From assembly GCF_963678635.1 (NCBI RefSeq), contig NC_087062.1, forward strand, positions 92,727,845-92,791,844: a stretch of 64,000 bases of DNA. The letters are read 5' to 3'. The number at the start of each line of letters is the position of its first letter. Position 1 is the first letter of the stretch. Below are positions 10,610 to 20,575 of the stretch, one piece after another. The notes under the pieces were generated by a model that ran no database searches, was not told the DNA's origin, and saw only the letters and a list, made by a program, of their open reading frames with translations. Source of the DNA: Symsagittifera roscoffensis (Eukaryota > Xenacoelomorpha > Acoela > Convolutidae). The translations under genes were made by a program, and so were the position numbers.

Positions 10610-10991
10610 CTACCAATATAACTCTGATCCATCGAGTAGGTCTTCAACCAGGATAACGCTCTGTTATCTACGCGTAACTTAAAGGGAGCGGTCCCCAAGT
10701 ATGTGCGGTATTTTTCCACAAATGTGACTACTGCAAACATTTCTGCTTTTGGTGCACCATATTTTATCGCAGTGTCACTCAAGACCTTGCTGCCGTATGC
10801 AATGGGACGGAGAACCGTTCTTCCATTCCATTCTTGCTCCTGATGCAATATTCCTGAGATGGCTACTACCGATGCGTCTGTATCAAGGACATACATGCCC
10901 TTTTCTGTAGGCATGCCTAGCACTGGCGCTTCGCACAGTTCCCGCTTTATGTTCTCGAAGTCAACTTGTGCTTCATCGTTCCATTCGAACT
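10489..10991 (-). pseudogene. pol: RNase H domain, copy A
   Basis: RNase H of Ty3/gypsy type, degrading RNA of the RNA-DNA hybrid in reverse transcription. Visible catalytic carboxylates are the first Asp in YVLDTDASVVAISG, the Glu in PKAEMFAVVTF and the Asp in LRVDNRALSWL. The family's C-terminal MDQSYIGRWIVRLDGY region is also there. An in-frame TAA at about 10993 separates it from RT, and a frameshift near 10600 separates it from the linker. This is the only complete RNase H in the window, since B1 and B2 both stop after the Glu region. Confidence 0.9.
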
Positions 10992-10992
10992 T

Positions 10993-12052
10993 TTACCCTT
11001 TGTTGCGCATCAGCGTCTGCGTCGGATTTACCTTGTCCGCATATCCTTTTATGAACTCCCGGTAGTAGTTGGCAAACCCTAGGAAGCTCAGAAGTTGTGT
11101 GTCCGTTCTGGGAGCCTTCCATGTCAACACTGCTTCTACTGCTTCCGGGTCCGGCCTCACACCATGCCTGTCCACCATTCTTCCCAGGTACTTGATTGAA
11201 TCCCTAAGGATTTCACATTTCGATGGTTTGCACTTCAAGCCTGCTCTTTTCATGCATCCAAAGACCTCATCGAGCCGATCAATGCGGTCTTCCAGGGTTG
11301 GTGTCGCTATGACCACGTCGTCCACGTAACACATCACAAGATTCCCGTACTTCTTGGTCACTCTGGTCAAAGCCTGAGCCATCAGTCTTTAAAAAGTGAC
11401 CGTTGCCTTGCACAAGCCGAAGAGCATCCTCTTCCACTGGTGCAACCCTAATTCGCACGCGAATCCGGTTTTCTCTCTATCCCTTTTCCGCAGAGGGACC
11501 TGACAGAAGGCCGAACCCAAGTCCAATGTAGTGAAGAACTTGGCATCACCAAGTTTGGAGAGGCTCTCGTCTATCCGCGGTATCGGGTACGCATCTTTTA
11601 TTGTCACCGCGTTCAAGTAACGAAAGTCGCAACAAAACCTAAGCTGCCCCCTTTTTTTTCGCCATTACTACCCCGCAAGCCCATGGCAATTTCGAGGGTT
11701 CTATCATGTCGTATTCGAGCAACATTTCTATTTCCGCTCGGCACGCTTCCGAATTGTGTGGCTTCATCCGTCTCGCGCCTTCTCTATGGGGAACAGCGCC
11801 CTCCTCAAGTTCGATTTCGTGTTCGACGAAATTACAGCAACCGATATCCGCCTTATGTCTTGAAAATACATCCGCGTTCCGTTTTAAAACTTCCCGCAAT
11901 TTTTCAAAATCTCCCTCACCTATTTTCCATTTTAAATATTCTATCTCTTGCAAAACTGGTTTGTCAGATTCTAGTTCATATGACGAGGCGCGTTCCGGAA
12001 AACTCGAGCAGCTCGATAAGCCGTCGTCCGTTTCGGATTTCATTGAAAACAA
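10993..12052 (-). pseudogene. pol: Reverse transcriptase, copy A
   Basis: The RT is spread over three frames: 11639-12052 (N-terminal, acidic, with EYDMIEPSKLPWACGVVMAK), 11389-11616 (FFTTLDLGSAFCQVPL, which holds the first catalytic Asp, and MLFGLCKAT), and 10993-11382 (MCYVDDVVIATPTL, the YVDD box at 11317-11328, and the FLGFANYYREFIKGYA thumb). Breaks lie near 11625-11640 (in a C/T run) and at 11386. Order and motifs are standard for Ty3/gypsy. The middle piece has lost QA before TVTF, so a fully active enzyme is not encoded. Confidence 0.93.
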
Positions 12053-12097
12053 TTTATGAATAGATTTTAATTCATTAATTCTTTTTAAACATTTATC

Positions 12098-12529
12098 TTA
12101 ATTCACATGATAAGGACAGTCTTTCACACAGTGTTTCTTCAAGTTTTGAGTCTCCTCATAGTCGGTCCTCATCGGCAAAGCGTAACTAAGCTTCTTTCCA
12201 CGCTGGATTGAAACCGTGGTGTCCAGTGTGTTCAATAACACACTGACACACAGTCCGTTTCGCGTTACCGAGAAGCTCCGGCCTAAAATCACCGAGCTCT
12301 GACTATTTGGATTCGGTACTAAACAAATCTGTTTACTATCGCTTAACAAATTTAAATTTCTCATTCTAAAAACTGCCACCACAGCCTGTCCTGGCTGTAG
12401 TTTCACTTTTCTATCTAAAAAAATTGGTACCTTGTTTTCGTCTGTTATTATCCTATTAATTGGTTTCTTAACATACTTCCGGTCCGGGTTTCTAATCCGT
12501 ATCAGACTGTTGTTCAAGTCAATCATCAA
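12098..12529 (-). pseudogene. pol: Protease-RT spacer region, copy A
   Basis: A 143-codon open frame between protease and RT. It is beta-rich, with a KVKLQPGQAVVAVFRM stretch and VILGRSFSVTRNGLCV. The same segment follows protease at 24311-24703 in copy B and begins with the end of the protease fold (MMIDLNNSLIRIRN). I read it as a structural spacer of the Pol polyprotein; I know no enzymatic role for it. Confidence 0.7.
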
Positions 12530-12530
12530 G

Positions 12531-13574
12531 TCAAAATTCCTGACGAAATTCGGCGTCGTCCAAATTCTCTACCACCAGGAAGCTCATCCAAAGATCCCGT
12601 CCTCCCATGTGGAGAACTGTTATTGGTGTTCTTCCAGCTACGTAAATCGCTCCTCTTTTCCCAATTCTTTCCCAAGTTTTTATCGGCATCACACTCACTA
12701 CCGCTCCTGTGTCCAGAAGCCCTGTGACTCCGATTTTCTTTCCGTTGGTGTCGAGCAGATGTGCGGTCACATCTGCTTCGTACCCAATATGTACTGCATC
12801 TTGTTCCATCATGGCGTCATGGCCTATCCTGCGGACTTTGAGTTCCTCCTCACCCAAATAGATCTGCCCTATTTGGTCACTATCTGTTGTTACATAAGTC
12901 CTAGTGTAGATACTGATTCCATCCACGTTCAGCATCACTTGATACGGCCCATAGACTTCCACGTAGCGTCCATGAAGTTTCTTTATGCGAGAGCCACCCG
13001 TTGTTAGTAGTGCTCGCACAGCTCTCGACTCAGTGCGTGGCTCAACCTGCCTCAGATAATCTGCATATGTGTCCAAATGCATCAAAGTGAACTCGGATGA
13101 TTCACTCAGATTTCTGATTACCTGGTGTCCAGCCACCGAGATTATCGACTGTATCTTGCTTCCTTGCGGCACCATACCGAACCTCTGACCGGAGATCACA
13201 TTAAGTTTCATGCTCAAACTGCTTGGTGCTTTAGTCTCCTCTACCTCCGTTGCTTCGAAGGTATTCAGTTGCTCCTGTAGTTTCTCATTCTCCAGTTCAA
13301 GTTTCACTTTTTGTTCGATCTCTTTCGTCACCAGTTCCTGCTGCACTCTATTTAGAGCATCCCTCGCGGCTGCCCTATAATCAATATTGAAGTCATCGCC
13401 CGCAGTCACTGTTTCCGGTTCACGTGTCTCTTTGGTTACCGCTTGCATTTTCTTCGTAGCCAGCTCTTGCGGTTTGTCTTTTCTGCGCGCCTCCCCTTCA
13501 CTCAACAGTCGAGCCTTGCTGGCTTTCACTCCTGATAAAGCTTCCTCATGCCTTGGATGCTTGATGTCTGCCAC
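12531..13574 (-). pseudogene. pol: Aspartic protease with N-terminal helical region, copy A
   Basis: A 347-codon frame. Residues 1-120 are charged and helical (joining gag to protease); the pepsin-like retroviral protease follows, with the active-site DTG in LLDTGAVVSVMP (about 12705-12722). It cleaves Gag-Pol during particle maturation. Compared with copy B it lacks about 17 residues after WERIG, and it loses the C-terminal FILGRDF motif at a frameshift near 12540, so the fold is damaged. In Ty3-type elements protease acts as a dimer of such subunits. Confidence 0.88.
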
Positions 13575-13580
13575 TGCATC

Positions 13581-14415
13581 CTAGAATTGTGGACAATCTG
13601 ATTTAAAATGACCTTCCAAGCTGCAAAAGAAATACCTCGGGCCGAATTTCGCAATTACTCCTCTCATGAAATCCTCATGGTCAACTTCTGACGCATCTTC
13701 GTCCTCGAGGCTAAAGCCTATTGCTTTCATGCCTGGTTTGTAAGTTGGGCATGCTGACACATGATGGTCCGTTGAACTGCAATTGGCACAAGAGTGTCTC
13801 TTGTCCATATCACCCCTCGGTTTGTACCAGTTGTTCCCTTGGTTTGCTGGTCCGTTGTTAAAATTGCCATAATTTTTCTTATAATATCCAGATCTCGAAG
13901 GAGGTTTCAACAAAGGATACTCTTTCGACTTGAGCCTCAACTTCTCTGGTGTCGGCGCATTGGTTGATAGTGGTGTGTAATGCGTCGCTAGCATTGTTCG
14001 AAAATCGTCATTCTTCACACCATCGATGAATTTAGAGGCTATCGCCAGGTTCATCCTTCTGTTTGACTTATCCGGTTGGCTGCGTCTTCTAAGCATCTCC
14101 AAATCGTCTAGAAACTTGTATATCGTCTCATCTTCTCGCTGTCTCCGTTTTTCGAAGCGCATCATTGCTGGATGTCCTTGCACCCCTGAGCCAAAAACGA
14201 TTTAACAAGATTTCAAAGATTTTCTCAGCAGTATCCCGCTGATTTTGCTTTTTGGCCATCACACAGTTTAGGGCTGTTCCTTCCAAGTTGCTGATAAGAG
14301 CACTGCATTCTTGTCTTTCTGGCAAGTCCTCTTCTTCAAAATGCAGTTTCATCACTTCTATCCAGGTATCAATACAGCCATCAGATTCGTCTTTGTAGCA
14401 TCTTGGTTTCTTAAA
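13581..14415 (-). pseudogene. gag: Gag capsid and nucleocapsid, copy A
   Basis: Capsid of the retrotransposon-gag type: WIEVMKLHFEEEDLPERQEC, NLEGTALNCVMAKK and, in another frame, QREDETIYKFLDDLEMLRR. Two zinc knuckles follow: CANCSSTDHHVSAC is a complete C-x2-C-x4-H-x4-C, whereas the second reads YFFCSLEGHFKSDC, its first Cys replaced by Tyr. Gag forms the particle shell and binds element RNA through the knuckles. The frame changes at a run of five T (14193-14197 on the minus strand), exactly as in copy B at 22546-22550. Open pieces are 14128-14355 and 13581-14183. Confidence 0.88.
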
Positions 14416-14592
14416 GACTCTTCTGGACTTCTCACTGCTTTCATTGGTTCAGGATAACCTTGTAAGGAATGTCTCTAAAGACCTGTTTAGGGGTTCAAAG
14501 GCTGTGGCCATTGCCGTAGCATCTCTCGAGTGCCCCGCCTGAGTGTCATCGCACCTTGTTAAGGGCTTTGTATTCGGTGCATCCCTGCAATC

Positions 14593-16028
14593 CTAATCGC
14601 CGTGAGTGTTTCCCCCTTGGCCCACATGACTCCTCCCTGGGCTCGCATGTCTCCTGTTACCGGAATCACCTCTCCCAGTCGCATGTGTGCCTTGCGTTGG
14701 TCGTTCGTTAGAGGTCTGTCTGTTCCCCGATGAACTTGCTCTACTGATTGGGCCCCATGTTCTATTATCCCTTGTGGCATAGCCTGATGAACTGCCCATA
14801 CCTCTAGTGGATCCATATGTCCTCCTCCTTTGATGGTCATTGAAATTCACCTTCGGCTCCCTGCTGGGACCTCCCGAGTTCGGTTCCCCTTCTTTTGGTC
14901 CACTCTTGCTGCCTAGCAGCCCGTCCAATCTATCCATGATAGCCTGAGTTCGCCTCTCCATCATCGCATCTATCTTGGTGTCAAGAGTCCCAAGAGACTG
15001 CTCTTGCTGAATTCTTAACTTCTCCATGTCGTCTCTTAAGCGTAACTCTCTCTGTTCCGCTTCTCTTATCATTCGCGACAATTTCTTCGCTATGTGCTCG
15101 TTCGTTCTTTTTTCAAGCGTTTTTCGCTCCTACCAACTTCTTGTCTATTGCGGTTTATTTCTTCACGTAGACTTTCTCTTTCAATGTGAACTGCTCTTTC
15201 TAGTTCACTCATTCTTAAGGACATCTGTTCGTTCTGTTCTTCTATACTGCCCAACATGTTGTTCAAGGCTTCTTCTAATGCTGCCCCGTTATCCACGAGT
15301 GGCGTCACTAGTGGCGGTGTCACCCTGTCGGTTCCAGGTAGCTTCGTGCTGGTCGAGATTCGGGCTTTGAATCTCTGCCTCGACGTCTTTTCATTATCCA
15401 CTTCAGGATCCGCCAATGCGTTGCCTAGCCCTTTGTTTCTACTCTCCCCAGTTCGCGTCTCTGAGTTTGTCATAGTCGCAAAGCCTCTCGACTGGCCTGG
15501 TGTGTTTGCGTCTTTGCTTATCGTTCTCACCACACCAAATTTGTCCCTGGTTCCAGTCTCTCCTTCGACGTATGCCTCATTCTCCTGGGTCGAACTATTG
15601 AGGCTGACTTGAGATCCAAAGTCCACTTGCTCGTCTTCGTCCTCTTCTTCCTCTTGGGATTCACCTTCATTTCCTGTGCCCACTCCCATGGTGAATGGAA
15701 AGATGTTTCCAAAAGTGTTCTTCATTCTTTCTGAGAACGATGAGGACGTTGATTGTTTCTCAGTCCCACCTGCCATCATGGTGTTGTCTGTTGGAGATCT
15801 TCTAGTTGCCACTATTTCAGTAGAGATATCGGACAGTTCCGACATCTCCTCTCGGTCCAGTGTCCCGGTGGAAGTGGCAAAATCTTGGCCTTGTTCTACC
15901 GAAGGAGACTCACTCGCCAGCCTTCTGTTTCTCCCCTCCGGTCCATGTATTTCCTGGTTCTCATTCATGGCCTGGTCCGTATAGACCTTCACTTCTTCCA
16001 CTATCTTTTTCAGATCTATCCTATCCAC
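14593..16028 (-). pseudogene. gag: Gag N-terminal coiled-coil region, copy A
   Basis: Two frames (15090-16028 and 14593-15081) encode a long hydrophilic N-terminal Gag: an acidic Ser/Thr-rich part, a coiled coil with heptads (MSLRMSELERAVHIERESLR and on, across the frame break at about 15085), then a Gly/Ser/Arg-rich stretch (NYATR..., GSSSG). The first 14 or so codons of the upper frame (MDRIDLKKIVEEV) do not match Gag of copy B. They match the region downstream of integrase at 32907-32945, so the true Gag start has been replaced by recombination. Confidence 0.75.
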
Positions 16029-16031
16029 TAC

Positions 16032-16238
16032 AAAAAGCTATTCACGGTACATAGGTTAAAAAGCTATTCACGGTAATCCGGAAGGCTTCCGCGTTCCGAA
16101 CTACCCTTCCGCACCGGCGGTTTAGGCCTATTAAGGGCGTTAATATGAGCATCCGCTCGGCGCGGAGTGCTCGTTAACGGTTCTGCCGGTCATGATGTTA
16201 AAAAAGAATAACACCCAGGAGCCCCATAAAAAAAAAAT
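16032..16238 (-). promoter_or_regulatory. 5' leader and candidate primer-binding site, copy A
   Basis: Read on the minus strand, the LTR is followed by an A/T run and then TGGGGCTCCTGGGTG at about 16213-16227, which starts with TGG as a tRNA primer-binding site should. About 180 bp of leader follows (a CTCCGCGCCGAGCGGATG block and a CCTTCCGGATT block shared with 17700-17840). The leader is only 210 bp because it has recombined into Gag; copy B keeps 2.9 kb. Which tRNA would prime is not decided. Confidence 0.45.
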
Positions 16239-17139
16239 GTAACCTTCGCCCGGAAGATACATATCGACGGAAAATAAAGCTAGGTTCTAAGACGACTGGC
16301 CAACGTCTAAACAGAGCTCTACATGCTTTTCACCTTCTCTGCCAAGCCAGTTCTTTTGGTTGTCTTTCTAACATCGGGTCGACAAAAATGTTACTGTTCT
16401 CCGGCTTCGACCAGAACGCTCAAATTAACTTAATTACATGCAAAATCAGTGAGCTCATGGCTGGGTCTCAGTAACCCCAGACCACGAGGTCACTCCTAAA
16501 ATCAGGGCTACTAATATTTATTGAATTATTATTTTTTTTGTTCAGTAGATAAAAATCATTATATCCATCGAAGATTGATCAACCCTTTCCCCCAACTCCT
16601 AGCTTCTCATCCTAGCAAAATGAATTCAAATGTTAATTAAATTCAATTCAGGACGTAATAGGGAACCTAAAAATTTTAAAATGCTATGAGTTTCAGTCCC
16701 GAGACCCCTCTGGATTCTTGAATCCGGGGAAATATGACCTCTATTTTTCTTCCGGAAGGCTGTCTTCTACCCTTCACCGTTGTTCGCAACGGCCTTGCAA
16801 CTATTGTAGCGACACAATAGTTGCAACTCGGAACGGTCTCTGCTATTTCTGCTCGTCTCTAATTCCTATTCTAAGTTTTTTCGTTGTATCGTTGCAATCG
16901 CTGTTGTTGTTGTTGTGTTTTATCTCGGCTTTTCTGCCAAAATGGCCGCTCCTGACGTTTCTCAGATATATGACGTCATACTTCGAAAATATAAAAATTT
17001 GAAACACCAGAACATTCTAGCCTTCACCGTTTGGCTAATCGTTCCAATAACACTCCTAATCCTTCAAAACTGCTAATTTGGAAGGCTAGCTGCTAAAATT
17101 TCGAATCTGCATTTTCGTCCATTCTGGTCGAATGGCACA
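16239..17139 (-). repeat. Complete 5' LTR, copy A
   Basis: A 901-bp LTR on the minus strand, TGTGCCATTCGACC at its start (17139 end) and GGTTACA at its end (16239). It is colinear with 2396-3319 and carries the same hairpin at 16795-16826 (TTGCAACTATTGT stem, 6-base loop). It should hold the promoter of copy A. The flank outside is AT-rich and unrelated. No matching target-site duplication can be assigned, because the other end of copy A is truncated. Confidence 0.85.
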
Positions 17140-17312
17140 CAAGTTTTCATTATTGTAATGTTGTTTGAAACAAATCGTTTTTCTCGGTTCACTTGATGAT
17201 TTAAAAAGGCATCAACTGAGTTAACTTATTACTCTTCGAAGGTCAAAGCACATGCTAAGAAAAAGCTGTTGAATTCCTAAAAATTGCACCATTAATTGCG
17301 ACTTAGATTGGA
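17140..17312. other. AT-rich spacer between head-to-head elements
   Basis: This 173-bp AT-rich stretch matches neither LTR and contains no ORF. It separates the outer end of the copy A 5' LTR from the truncated start of the copy B 5' LTR, and is probably host sequence or the remains of the copy B insertion edge. Confidence 0.5.
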
Positions 17313-17678
17313 AAAAAACTAGGAGTGAGGGAAATGGTTGATCCATCTTCGATGGAGATGATGATTTTTATCTATTGAACAAAAACAATAGTAATACAAA
17401 AAATAGTAGTAGCCTTGTTTTTAGGAGTGACCTCGTGGTCTGGTGATACTGAGACCAGCCATGAGCTCACTATTTTTGCATATAAAAAAGTTTATTTGAG
17501 CGTTCTGGTCAAAGCCGAAAAGCAGTAACGTTTTGTCGACCCGATGTTAGGAAAACCACTAAAAGAACTGGCTTCGGCAGAGACGGTGAAAAGCATGTAG
17601 AGCTGTGTTTAGACGCTAGCCGGTGATTTTTGAACCTAATTTTTTTTCCGTCGATATTACTTCCATGCGAATGTTACA
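17313..17678 (+). repeat. Truncated 5' LTR, copy B
   Basis: The final 366 bp of an LTR (from the CTAGGAGTGAGGG block to GCGAATGTTACA). The first 550 bp, with the hairpin, are absent. It heads copy B and faces away from copy A. Without the U3 part this LTR probably lacks its own promoter. Confidence 0.8.
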
Positions 17679-20575
17679 TAGATGTTTTTATGGCGCGTCT
17701 GGGTGCTATTCTTTTTTAACATCATGACCGGCAGAGCCGTTAACGAGCACTCCGCGCCGAGCGGATGCACAAAGCAACGCCCTAACCAACGGGGCGGAAG
17801 TGTAGTTCGGAACGCGGAAGCCTTCCGGATTCCCGTGAACAGCTTTTTAACCTATTTTAGACCGAAAATTCACGTTCCAAGAAGGGTGGGGGGATTGGCC
17901 GTCCCGTCATTTCCTGAGTGGTATGTGACAAAAAACACTTAAAGACATAAAGAAAAACAAACAAAAAGTAGTATAGTACCTAAGAAAATCAAAAAACATA
18001 AAAAACAACCAAAAAACCAAAAACAGTAAAAAAATATAAAATCAGGAGAACTCATCCCCCCAGACGAGAATTGATCCGACCCTCCCTTATGTTGTTGTTA
18101 GATATATTGTTGTTACAGGCATTTATATCATTCAGGATTGTTACGATCAATTTTGTGGCCCGATTGTGGTGCTTGTACTGAAGGGTTATTTGAGTATTTA
18201 AGCACGTTAATGCTAATTTTCGCTCAATCCGGAAGGATCTCGGGATTAGAGAAGAAGACTGATCCGGCAAGCAGTTCAAGGAGCGACAAGAAGGGTCTCA
18301 AGGGCAAGAACAATCGACTGTTTGGTTTTGTTAAAAAGTTTTGTATCCCTTTTGGTACAAAAAGTAAGATATTAATCTGTGGGTGGCTCGACAGTGACTG
18401 CACTGTAGTGACCCTTCAACGAACTGCGAAATTCCGAGTTAAGCAGCTGAATTCGGTTTTTGCACAAACCCGGAGGGGTATAATATTACTATCATAACTA
18501 TTTATAAGCCTATGTTAATACTCCTATACCGTTTTTCAGTGAAAAACACAGTAAGCAGACCGGTTTTTAGGGTCAAAATAGCGATATTTCGACCCCCCCC
18601 CACAAATCGCGATTTTTGAGATATCGATATTTTTAAAACGGAAAAAAGCGCTAAATCAGCGAGTTTTATTGTAAATGTACTATTTTAAAAGGTAGAACCG
18701 GTGAAGCTTAGTCCAGAAGTGGTTGGAACTAATTGGGTACCAAAAACCGAATTTTCTTGACTTTTGAAAAAACGAAACGCTACAAAATAAATATTTTTTT
18801 TTTGAAATTTTTGGGTTAGGAATGTAGAAATTGTTGTTCGGACAACATTCACTAGTGAATCGACAGGTTTTAAAACCCGTTTGCCGATAACTTTCCGGGT
18901 TACAGTGAAATCAAACTTAACGTGTTTGATTTAGTGGATTCATCAATCCGGAAGGGTCCAAAAAGCATTGTTTTTGGCAAATTTTTTCAACTGGAATGTT
19001 TTAGATTGGCTTTTTTTGCATTGAACTAGAAAGTTATAGGCCTTTTGAGCTCGGATCAAAAATTCAAAAAAACAGAAAAACTTTAAGAGAGAAAAATTTT
19101 TGGTTTTAGAAAAAAGACGTTTTGGTTAATAACTTTGGAACAACTGGACAGATCCGATTGGTCTTAATACCATTAGCTCAGAAATTAGGTGAGCTTGCTC
19201 ATTGATCCTTCAATTATTCGGAAAAACAAGCGTGAAAAATTTTTTAAGATTGTTTGGAAGCAATATTACTAATTTGTGAAGGTAGACCCTTCACGTTTTG
19301 TAAAAAATTTTTTTTGGAGAACCATTACACCCCTACCAAAGGGTAGTAACGGTTGAATAGGGCAATTTTACGCTGTTTTAAACGAAAAGGGAAGGCTAAG
19401 GAAACCAGAAAACCATAGTCGAGTCGAAACTAGACTAGTGATAAGACCCTTCACAGTTAAGGTGAATTGTCAAAAAAGAGGCTTAGCTTCAATCCGGAAG
19501 GTTCTTGGGAAAGAAAATACACACTTCCTAGTTAGTTCCAACAGCATAATAGCATCGGAGAACGTTTTCGGATGAATATCGGGTGAAAATTTTGAAAGTC
19601 TCTGAAAGGCATTTTTACAAACCCGGAGGGGTCCCAATCCGGAAGGGTCCCGATTTTGCCAATACGGCGGGGTCTTATTTTTGCCAATCCGGAAGAGTCC
19701 CAGTTTTGCCAATCCGGAAGAGTCCCAATTTTGCCAATCCGGAGGGGTCTCATTTTTGCCAATCCGGAAGAGCCCCAATTTTGCCAATCCGGAGGGGTCT
19801 TGTTTTTGCCAACCCGGAAGGGTCCCAATTTTGCCAATCCGGAGGGTCTTATTTTTGCCAATCCGGAAGGGTCCCGATTTTGCCAATCCGGAAGGGTCCC
19901 AATTTTGCTAATCCGGAGGGGTCTTGTTTTTGCCAATCCGGAAGGGTCCCAATTTTGCTAATCTAGAGGGGTATTGTTTTTAGCAATCCGGAGGGGTACT
20001 ATTTTTGCCATTCCGGAGGGGTACTATTTTGTTAAGACTTAAGTAGGCAGAAGAAAAGAAAATAGTGAAAGGTATTAGGTTATTAAGAGATAGGCTAGGA
20101 ACCAGTGACTGCACTGGTAACTTGCCTTTTATAAAAGACCAGACCAAAAAAAACAGGTCTAAATTCGGATAGTCGCGGCACTAAGTCTGAATTGAAAAAG
20201 AGTTTCTAACTAGTTTGTGTGGATTGAAATCCAAATCGTTTTTGGGAAAAGTGATTGCCCTGAGGATTTTAGTAGGTCTAGCTCAGGCAATCCGAAGGCA
20301 GACAGGTAACACAGGACTCGGTGGGTGCAATAGACGCCCACTTGAGAAAATTACTGCCTTCAAGTTTTGTCTGTTTGGCGCAGCACCGCACAGGGAGAGC
20401 TCTTCTTTAGAAGCAAAGTTCGGCTGTTATATTGTGACTGACTAAAGTACAAAACACATATGTTTTCCATTGAATTTTTTTTATTTTTCTTCATTTTGGT
20501 TTTAAATCAATAATATCTGTCCTAATACTAGCAATCGAACTGAGAGTATAGTCAGTAAGAAGTAATAAATTAAAA
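17679..20575 (+). other. Long 5' leader of copy B
   Basis: The first 180 bp match the copy A leader, with a candidate primer-binding site TGGCGCGTCTGGGTG at about 17691 and the CTCCGCGCCGAGCGGATG block. From 17870 onward it has no counterpart in copy A. It lacks convincing coding sequence. CCGGAAGG/CCGGAGGGG motifs recur through it (17827, 18232, 18475, 18948, 19494) and then form a minisatellite. It is either a genuine long leader or an insertion; its end lies at the Gag ATG at 20576. Confidence 0.5.
19618..20036 (+). repeat. 25-bp minisatellite in the leader
   Basis: About 16 head-to-tail copies of a 25-bp unit with consensus CCGGAAGGGTCCCAATTTTG plus CCAAT. Two versions tend to alternate: AAGGGTCCCAATTTTG and GGGGTCTTGTTTTTG. 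Because 25 is not a multiple of 3, all three frames on each strand look open, so the long ORFs here are artefacts of the repeat. The unit's ATCCGGAGGGGTCTCG core is also present once in each LTR (about 2835 and 42248). Confidence 0.9.

Noticed and set aside
19470-19966. Long frames on both strands with repeated FANPEGSQFCQSG-like or ANLGLFRIGK-like peptides
   Set aside because: They all arise from the 25-bp minisatellite: because 25 is not a multiple of 3 the repeat is open in several frames on both strands, giving degenerate repeats that are not evidence of coding.
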